This document shows, piece by piece, positions 50,781 through 57,823 of a stretch of DNA of 64,000 bases (position 1 is its first letter; each line of letters opens with the position of its first letter). Below the pieces are notes generated by a model. That model was not told the DNA's origin, ran no database searches, and saw only the letters and a list, made by a program, of their open reading frames with translations. The position numbers were made by a program, and so were the translations under genes. Source of the stretch: Setophaga petechia (lineage: Eukaryota; Chordata; Aves; Passeriformes; Parulidae); NCBI GenBank assembly GCA_024362935.1, contig JANCRA010000001.1, positions 60,974,930 to 61,038,929 of the forward strand. Direction: 5' to 3'.

Positions 50781-51190
50781 GCGCCCCCGCCCTCGCTGGG
50801 GTCCCCACACGGGGCCGGACCCGCTCTGCGGGGCCCCCCATTCCAGTGCAACACACCGCCCCACACCGCCGGGGTTTCGGCTGTCCCTACATCACACTGG
50901 GGGGTCCTGGGGTGGGGGGTGCGGGTAGGCTAGGCTGGACCCCCTCCTCCGGAGGGGGTCCGCAGGGGGGGCGGGAGGAGGGGAGGGGGGGTGGGAGGGG
51001 CCCCCTCCGGAGGAGGGGGTCCCTGGGAGGGGGTCGGGGAGGGCCCCCTCTGGAGGAGGGGGTCCGGGGGAGGCGGGGCGGGGCCTGGGGGGGTAACTCC
51101 CCCTCCAGGCTCCGCCCCCTCCCCCGGACCTCCTCCTCCGGACGGGGTCCTGCCCCGGCCCCCTCCCGGGGACCCCCTCCTCCGGACCGG
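50729..51190 (+). repeat. Inverted repeat, left arm
   Basis: This arm starts CCGCGGGGCTCGGGGTG and ends at the last TCCGGACC before the centre. It matches the reverse complement of 51298-51745 at about 94-95% by hand; I count about 14 substitutions in the first ~240 bp, plus an extra ~14-17 bp in the G-run. It contains five TCCGGA-centred imperfect palindromes and a G-run-rich stretch (50965-51000) able to form a G-quadruplex on +. Confidence 0.9.
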
Positions 51191-51297
51191 GGGGAGGGCA
51201 GGACCCCGGGCGACGGTTGAGTGTCTGGCAATTTTTTTTTTTTTTTTTTTTTACGCTGCGGAGTGACGTGCTCCCCTCGCTTTCCCCTGGGCCCTGG
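51191..51297. other. Centre of the inverted repeat with T21
   Basis: About 107 bp do not match between the two sides. They include 21 consecutive T (51232-51252) followed by ACGCTGCGGAGTGACGTG, which contains a CRE-like TGACGT. The asymmetric centre argues that this is a biological inverted duplication and not a fold-back assembly error. Confidence 0.8.
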
Positions 51298-51745
51298 TCC
51301 GGAGGAGGGGGTCCCCGGGAGGGGGCCGGGCAGGACCCCGTCCGGAGGAGGAGGTCCGGGGGAGGGGGCGGAGCCTGGAGGGGGAGTTACCCCCCCAGGC
51401 CCCGCCCCGCCTCCCCCGGACCCCCTCCTCCGGAGGGGGCCCTCCCCGACCCCCTCCCAGGGACCCCCTCCTCCGGAGGGGGCCCCTCTCACCCCCCCTC
51501 CCACCCCCCCGCGGACCCCCTCCAGAGGAGGGGGTCCAGCCTAACCTACCCGCACCCCCCACCCCAGGACCCCCCAGTGTGATGTTGGGAAAGCCGGAGC
51601 CCCGGCCGTGTGGGGCGGTGTGTTGCACTGGAATGGGCGGCCCCGCAGAGCGGGTCTGGCCCCGTGTGGGGACCCCAGCGAGGGCGGGGGCGCCGGGCTC
51701 CGGCCCTCTAGGCTTTATTATTGCCCGGCACCCCAAGCCCCGCGG
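51298..51745 (-). repeat. Inverted repeat, right arm
   Basis: Reverse complement of the left arm, slightly shorter. It keeps the same five TCCGGA palindromes in mirrored order and places its G-rich strand on - (C-runs on + at 51481-51511). On - it starts, after the acceptor at 51746, with CCGCGGGGCTTGGGG and has an exact AATAAA (51719-51714). Confidence 0.9.
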
Positions 51746-52125
51746 CTGCGAGGGAAGAAGAAGGGAGGAGGGGGAGACAGGAGAGATAGGGGGGGTGAGG
51801 ACGGAGAGGGAGAGGGGTCGGAGTGAGGAGGGAAGCGGGAGAGGAACGGAAAGGCCGAGGAGGGAGAAGAGGGACGGTGGAGAGAGGAGGAGTAGAAAGG
51901 AGTAGCGGGGAAGGGACAGGACAGGAAGGAGTGGTGGGGGTCGGGTTTGGGAGGAGAGGAAAGGAGCGTTTCAGGGCGAGAGGGAAGAGGGAGAAAGAAA
52001 GGGAATTACCGGAGAAGGAAGGAGGAGTAGAGCGAGGGACAGAAGGGGAGGCCGAAACCTCGGCGCCTTACCTGCGGAGCCCGCACAGGGAGCTCCCGTC
52101 CGCACCGTGCTCCGAGTGAGCAAAT
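51690..52125 (-). ncRNA. Right unit: candidate two-exon short RNA
   Basis: Reading on -, TTTAAA at 52154-52149 predicts a start near 52,125. Exon 1 (to 52072) holds GCCGCCATTTG at its start, a reversed YY1-type site, and ends CTCCGCAG/GTAAGG, a strong donor. The intron (52071-51746, 326 nt) is nearly all pyrimidine and ends TTCCCTCGCAG. Exon 2 begins at 51745, and AATAAA follows within about 30 nt. If that signal is used the spliced RNA would be only about 100-130 nt; if skipped, it would run into the arm. No plausible protein is encoded. All elements are seen in the sequence; transcription is inferred. Confidence 0.35.
51746..52071 (-). other. Polypyrimidine mini-intron, right unit
   Basis: Bounded by GTAAGG and CTCGCAG on -, with C/T making up nearly all of the interior. 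Its length and composition parallel the tract of the left unit, although the two cannot be aligned base by base, as expected for fast-evolving low-complexity DNA. Confidence 0.4.
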
Positions 52126-52148
52126 GGCGGCGGGGGCGATTTCCGGGG

Positions 52149-52300
52149 TTTAAATCACCTCGGCCCCGCCCCGCGCAGGCGCTCTGGGGCCCTGCACACC
52201 TGAGCTGGGCCCGCCCTGCACACCTGAGCTCCGGTACCGCCTCCTGTGCCGCCTGGCCCCGCCTCTGGCCCCGCCCCCGTTCTTTCAGGCCCCGCCCCCG
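52149..52300 (-). promoter_or_regulatory. Right promoter, GC boxes plus TTTAAA
   Basis: On - the order is several GGGGCGGGGCC boxes, two CTCAGGTGTGCAGGG words, the box TGCGCGGGGCGGGGCC shared with the left promoter, then GGTGATTTAAACC with TTTAAA at 52154-52149. Its direction faces the left promoter about 2 kb away. It appears more intact than the left one because its downstream donor is also consensus. Confidence 0.55.
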
Positions 52301-52342
52301 CACCGGTCTCCTCCGGCCACGCGGGGGCGCTGCGCTCCGTGT

Positions 52343-52357
52343 CCGCCAGAGGGCGCC
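52343..52357 (+). promoter_or_regulatory. CTCF-type core, right copy
   Basis: CCGCCAGAGGGCGCC, identical to the core at 49471 and in the same orientation, inside a shared 22-nt block (52337-52358). It sits about 190 bp upstream of the right promoter's TTTAAA box. Confidence 0.5.
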
Positions 52358-52602
52358 CTTAGGGGTCCCGGCCCCACACGGCGGCTCCGCGCCCGCACCA
52401 GGGAACGGCCGCGATCCCGCACCCGGCAGCGCCCCGTGCCCGCGGCCATCCCGGGCCCGAAACCGATCCCGGGCCCGGAGCCGCTTTGATCCGCCCGACA
52501 GAGGAGAGGCGGAACCGCCCGGCACACCCCAGCGGCGTTCTGCCCCCCACTCCGGCCGCGGTGGCGGTGGCCCCGCCGCAGCGCCCCGTGCCCGCGCTCT
52601 GT

Positions 52603-52638
52603 GGCCCCGCCCCTCGCACCTGTGCCGGCCCCGCCCCC
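52603..52638 (-). repeat. Inverted copy of the left promoter block
   Basis: The reverse complement matches 50121-50156 at 35 of 36 bases, including the GC boxes and GGCACAGGTGCGAGG. It is a third promoter-like module, pointing the same way as the right promoter and about 450 bp upstream of it. No TTTAA box follows closely, so it may be a relic of another duplication. Confidence 0.75.
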
Positions 52639-53420
52639 TGTCCCCGCCGGTCCCGGGGCCGTCGCTCGGGAGCCTCGCTCGGCGCCGTGCGAGCCCCGCC
52701 CGACGGCAGCTCCCGCCGGGCACCGCTCGGAGCCCGGGGCGCTGCGGCGGGGCCGTGACCGTGGCCCGGGGTGCGGGGGCCGAGCGCTGCCTGGGTCTGC
52801 CGGGGGTCCCGGGCAGTGCCGCCTCTCCCCCGTCGGCATCGGGACTGGGATCGGTATGGGGCGGGAGGAGCCTGGTTCTCCTGAGCCCCAGAGCCCCGTC
52901 CCGGTGTCACCCTTCGTGTCCCGGTGTCACCTTCCGTGTCCCGGTGCCGCGGGCGGGAGTGGCGGGCAGGGAGCGGGAACCGCCGGCCCCGCGTTCCCGT
53001 CCGCTCCGTCGGGCCCGGGCCCTCCGCGCCCGCACCGGGGTCCCCGAGCACCGGCCGAGACCCGCCCAGGCCGGGGACACCGCGGCTCCCGCCCCGCCTG
53101 CTGCCCCCGGCACCTCCCCGCCCGCCCGGGAACGGCCCCGGGGCCTCCGGCACCCGAGACCGCGGCGGGGGCTGGGCCCGAGCCCCCGAACGCCGGCCCC
53201 ACGGGCCCCGCAACGCCGCGCCCCCCGCCTCGCCACCCACCGCCCATCGGCACCGGTGACAGGCCCCACGAGTGTCCCGGCTCCGGGATGAGCCTCGGCC
53301 GGAGCTCGGGCTCCGCTGCGGAGCCCCACGAGGGAGCGCCTGAGCACTGCTCTCAGCCCCGAAGCCGCCCCCGTGAGGCCGGGGCCGGTCCCGGACAGCA
53401 CCGGGCCGGGGCTCCGCGTT

Positions 53421-53939
53421 CCGAGCACTCGCACGCAGGATTTGGGCTCTGTACCCGGGCCCCAAAATGCAGGACTTGGCCTCTGTGCTCAGGGCCTGGG
53501 CGAGCCTCGTTCTGCACTCCCGAAGCACAGCGCTCAAGTCCCTGCTTCACAGCCCTGGGCCTGGCCAGGTGGGACTGGGACCAAGTGCCAGCAGCGGAGG
53601 ACTTTGTGCCTGAGCCCTCCTCACCTTCACCACCACAAAAAAAAAGAAACAAAAAAAACAACCCACAAGACTTAAGACTGCGATTCTGAAACCAGGAAAA
53701 TGCCCAATTTATTAGTCTCAGTTCACAGGCTCGTGGAATTGACCGCGGACATCCCCACAGATGGTGGGTGACAGGGAATGGACCTCTAACACATTTGATT
53801 CTGTTATGAGAACTGTTTCAGGCTAGCACAGAACCACACGTGGCTTAAGAAGGTAGGAAGCCTCCCCTGAAAGGATGCCATAAAATGCAGCCTATCTGCA
53901 GTACCGTGTTATTCCAGCAATGCGATATCCTATTATCCC
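53421..53939. other. Transition sequence with A-rich stretch
   Basis: CpG density falls. An A-rich stretch at about 53,638-53,660 and TTTATT at 53,708-53,713 (AATAAA on -) are visible. The latter could end a leftward transcript from the island at 53.94-54.49 kb, but no ATG-initiated frame or exon supports that. Confidence 0.4.
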
Positions 53940-54490
53940 CAGCCCGGGTTTGTCGCGCCGCCTCCGGCTCACTGAGCGATGCCGCTCGTGGCTCCAGGCG
54001 CTGCCGCGGCGCAGGGAACACCCACGGATCCGCTCGGCCCGGGGGAACCGAAGGGGTGCCCGGTGCCCGGGCCGGAGCGGGCAGCAGCGGGTGACGATCC
54101 GGGTGCTCCTCCCCGGGTCCGGAGCTCAGGCTGAGGGAGCTCCCACCTGCCGCCGCCGGGAAGGAGCAGCTCCCCAAGGATGGCCGCGCTCCCTTCCGTG
54201 CGATGGCAGCTGCCCTGCCTCTCTCGGGGACAGCGTGAGCTTTGCAAGAGGAAGCGGAGCCCCAGCGGCCGCGGCTCGGCAGCAGCCGGCACTGAGCAGG
54301 AGCGGAGGGACGTGCCCGAGCCCGGGACTCGCCTCCCGCACGGCGACTCGGGGACGCGGGGTCTCTGCTCGGGCTCCGCCAGGAGGAGGAGGCGGACGGG
54401 AGTGCCCGGGAGGAGCCCGGCACTGCCGGCCGACAGGGCCGGTCCTGAGGGGAGAACTCGCTCTGTGTTCCTTGAGCGGGATTAAGGGAT
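53940..54490. promoter_or_regulatory. CpG island
   Basis: A separate CpG-dense block, divided from the previous island by about 500 bp of CpG-poor DNA. It ends at about 54,485, where AT-rich sequence resumes. It probably contains a promoter; the direction is unclear. Confidence 0.55.
54180..54485 (+). CDS. Possible 101-codon ORF in CpG island
   Basis: ATG at 54180 has the context AAGGATGGCC (purine at -3, G at +4), and the frame stays open to TAA at 54483. The product would be Arg/Ser/Gly/Pro-rich and basic, with no domain, signal peptide or membrane segment. Long frames are expected by chance in such GC-rich DNA, so I list it only because of the start context and its position in the island. 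Confidence 0.12.
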   Translation: MAALPSVRWQLPCLSRGQRELCKRKRSPSGRGSAAAGTEQERRDVPEPGTRLPHGDSGTRGLCSGSARRRRRTGVPGRSPALPADRAGPEGRTRSVFLERD

Positions 54491-57400
54491 GGCCGGAAGC
54501 TTTAATATTCATTTTACAGACTATCACACACCGACCGATACCAACGTGCATTATGCAAAACAGCCACAATGTCCGCAGGCTTCACAACAAAGATTAACAA
54601 CGCTCTTCTCCTTTCCTTCTTAATGCAATTACACTTAGGTAAGATTAGTAACACCTGATGCCATTTTCTTTTGAGAACTCTGGCCAATACCATGCCACTG
54701 ACTAGGTTTCAAAAGCAGAAAGATGACAGCCATAAATTAAACCTGATGCCAGATCTTTGCATATTTAGCTTTCCATGAAAGAAATCACTGGATGGATCCA
54801 CGTGCTCCTCTGCTCCTATTATCTGAGGTTTTGTCTCACTCTAATCTCATTAGGATGCCCTAAATCCAACCTGTTCTGCTTCTCAGACCAAAGCCTGCTG
54901 CCATCTCTGCTCGTGACATTTGCACGGCACACATTGTTACCACACTGACAATGGCAAAACAAATTGCCTCTCCTTCTTTCTGCAATGAACACTTCAGCTT
55001 CTGGGGAGCTGCAGCTGTGAAACTCATGAGCAACTCTCAGCACGATCTAAACGCTCTTTTTCAAGTCTTCCCCTGTAGAAAATACACATGGTTGTAAAAT
55101 GTCACCAAAGCAGGAATTGCTGCTGAAGCTCTGTTAGCGCACAAGGAAGAGCCATTCATGGGGCTAAAAGTGCCTCATTCCCACTTTTCACTGCTCTTGG
55201 ATCAACCTATGTGTTCATGTCCATCTTCCCGGTAAGTCTTGATCTTTTGTAGTGCAATCAAAGCAGAGGTGAGCAAAGCCCCACCTGTTGGTATGATCCT
55301 TCCAACTGCTTTTATTGATGTTGTTCCAGCTGGATTGATTTCATTAATAAAAGGCAAATTAAAGAAGCTTTTTATCTCCACGGTTTATGTTGCCTTTTGC
55401 TTGCTTGGACTTCTGCTCTCTGCCCTTTGCCAGTCTTGGCACGTTCACCTTTCAGGATTCCCATCCTCTGCCCTGCCCGGGCTGCCCCTGGCTCAGCTCC
55501 CCTGGCAGCTGCTGCTTTCACCGGAGCTCTTTGCCTTTAGCTCGGGTCCCTTTCCATCGGCCGCGCCTCCCAACTGCTCCAGCCCGGGAATTCCTGCCTG
55601 TGAACAAGCAGGGATTCCCTCCCCTGGCCCTGGGAAGCCTCCACCCCTGCATGCATTGCCAAGGGTCAGGGCGCTGCTCCAAACCTTTGGTGTCCCAGAG
55701 CTCCCGATCACTCCCAGGGCAGAGCCGGGAGCCTGTCCTAAGGACCGGCACTGACGCTCGCGGTGACTGCAAAGTGCCCCGTGGATATCGGATCCAGCTG
55801 GCAGGAGCAGGTGCAGCCAAGGCTGCCCATTTCCTGCCCACCGAGAGATCTCCAACACTTCAGCCTGGTAAGGCTGGCACACAAATCCCTGCTCTGGGGC
55901 ACAGCAGCGACTGCAGTGCATCCAGGAGAAGGCAAATGCAATGATCGTGGCTCAGTTCTGAGGCTGTGATCGAGATTCATTCTCAGTAATTTCAAACAAT
56001 GATTGCACCCCACTGCTTAGTTCTCTCTACAGCTGGGACTCCAATGAGAGGAGAAAGGAGGCAGTTTACTGGAGCCCTTTCCTGCCAAACATTGAGGCTC
56101 GTTCCGGTCCTGAGAGAAAGCACAGCCAGGGAGAGCTGCCCCTGCTCTGCTGGGATTGCACCCTGCACTCACGAGGGAGAGGTGTCTCTGTGAAAATCGG
56201 TCTCAGGATTTTTATGCCTCATAGTTCCCACTGAAATGATTTTGACCAGAACCGAGACTGCTGAGCATCACTGAGCAGCAAAGGAGGCATTCAGCAACCC
56301 CCAGGACCTGGCAGAAATTATTGCTGCTGATGGCCTGAGCCCTGGGCTGAGAGTTACATCGGCAGCAGCAGTACCAGCCACCCCGGCATTCCCCAGAAAC
56401 AGGAGACACTGCCCCTTCCCTTTGTGGGGAATGTCTGTTGTGCATCTCCCAGTTACAGCCTCAGTCCTCACCTGGCTTCTACAGACATTAATTCCTTCTA
56501 CCTTCCTCACAAGGCATCTCCAGTAGTTCCATTGTCTGCCTGCTGGGCAATGCTCCCCTCCTGATTTCAAAGGTGAGAGAGAGGAACTTTGCAATTGCCC
56601 CTCACTGAGCTCCTCTCACATCATCTCCCACTCCTTTCATTTCCTTACCAGCAAGGAGAAACATTAAAGGGGGAAAAAGTGTGTTGTGGTGTATGCAAGG
56701 CCAGAAAGTGGCCTGAAGAGACAGATTTTGGATTAACTCTGGCTGTATAAAATCAAAGTCAATTACAATTTCCTCAAAAAAAAAAAAAAAAGAAAAGAAA
56801 AAAAAAAGGAGGAGATTATTAAAGCTGTTCATAGAGTCAGATTGAGGTCTGTTCCTCAAGGGTTTGGCTTTTGGCACTTCTGTAAGCAACACGACAGACT
56901 GTGGGCAACTGTGACAGACTGCACAGAGGAGGACTCGGAGGAGGAATTCATTCCCCCATGCAAATCAACTGCATTGACTTGGACAAGGACAGGAATTCCC
57001 TCTGGAGTGTCAGTGCTGCCCAGGCACCGCCACCCCTGGCACCTCTGGCGCTCTGTGGGCACGGCTGAGGGGCTGCTGGGCCTCTCTGAGCTCGCTCCTT
57101 TGAAGGGAAACTTCGTGGCATTGCTGAGTGATGCCCTTCCCTATTTCCCACGTGTCTCTGTCCCAGGGAAGCCCCTGCTGCTCCCACAGGGCCCTGCCTG
57201 TCGCCGTGAGCCGGCAGAGCAGAGGCCGCACTCCCCCTGCAGTTCCCGTGCCCGGCTGGGATGTCACATCCAGGCTGGCCGGGAGTGGCACGGGGCAATG
57301 ACCGGCTCGGGTGTCCCTGCAGCTCCAGCCCAGCTCTGCTGCCGGGGCAGAGGAGCCCGGTCCCGGGTGGCTCTGACGCTGCTGGCGTCCATTGTCACAG

Positions 57401-57789
57401 GACTGTGCGGGTGTCACCTCACCGGCAGAGGGACTCCATGGACCCCATGCAGCGCTTTCAGAGCCTCTGCCTGAGGGCTTTGGGCACCCGGGGGCACGGC
57501 CCTGACCGAGCTCCTCCTGAACGCTCTGGTACAGGAAGGAATTCCAATGGATGCCTGCTTTGCTGTAGCATTACCTACCAAGTGGCCCAGTTAAGTTTTT
57601 CTGTGTACCAGTTTTAGACTGAACCTTTGTAGAGTTAGATTCATGTTCTGTACAGGATGATGTGTCACATCACTCCTGAGCTGGGCTCAGCCTCAAGTGC
57701 ACGGCGCTGCCGACACCCAAGGCAATCATTTCCTTGGGGGCAGCCCAAAGCCCATTTAGAATTTCACCACTGGACCCAGTGACCATAAG
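54491..57789. other. Single-copy sequence, no gene recognised
   Basis: An A-rich run at 56776-56807 shows no target-site duplication or retroelement body next to it. A consensus donor (CCCG/GTAAGT) at 55,232 stands alone. The 210-codon + frame at 56842-57474 has an acidic Asp-Ser-Glu patch but no recognisable domain. GC and CpG rise moderately at 57,150-57,520. Confidence 0.45.
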
Positions 57790-57823
57790 GGCTTTTTCCC
57801 AACCTAAATGATTCTATGATTCC
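57790..57823 (+). mobile_element. CR1 LINE 3' end, short fragment
   Basis: CAACCTAAATGATTCTATGA at 57800-57819, preceded by a pyrimidine-rich GGGCTTTTTCC, matches the highly conserved 3' terminus of avian CR1 non-LTR retrotransposons, including the ATTCTATG 3' repeat. Similarity fades to the left within a few tens of bases, so only a severely 5'-truncated, old copy remains. The direction is + with the 3' end to the right. Confidence 0.8.

Larger units (their letters stand above)
52301..53420. promoter_or_regulatory. CpG island, right flank of the inverted repeat
   Basis: Very CpG-dense throughout. It includes a CTCF-like core (52343-52357), an inverted copy of the left promoter block (52603-52638), a ~20-bp duplication containing GTGTCCCGGTGTCAC at 52,898-52,950, and many CCCGGG/GATCCCGG words. 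Frames up to 394 codons are open on + and - at once and carry no domain, so none is called. Confidence 0.6.

Noticed and set aside
50096..51220. 374-codon + frame through the left unit and arm, with a matching ~160-codon frame on - in the right arm
   Set aside because: Aligning the two arms, most base differences change the residue (for example Trp/Arg, Phe/Ser, Tyr/Asn) and the C-terminal parts differ by frame, which is not how a protein under selection behaves. The GC-rich sequence explains the lack of stops.
52107..53537. Frames of 394 and 392 codons on opposite strands
   Set aside because: Mutual overlap, low-complexity composition and absence of any motif mark them as GC-composition artefacts.
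53633..53668. A-rich stretch as the tail of a processed retrocopy
   Set aside because: Interrupted by C and G, no target-site duplication and no recognisable retrocopied gene upstream.
55200..55240. Consensus donor CCCGGTAAGT after a short ATG frame
   Set aside because: No acceptor, promoter or partner exon seen nearby.
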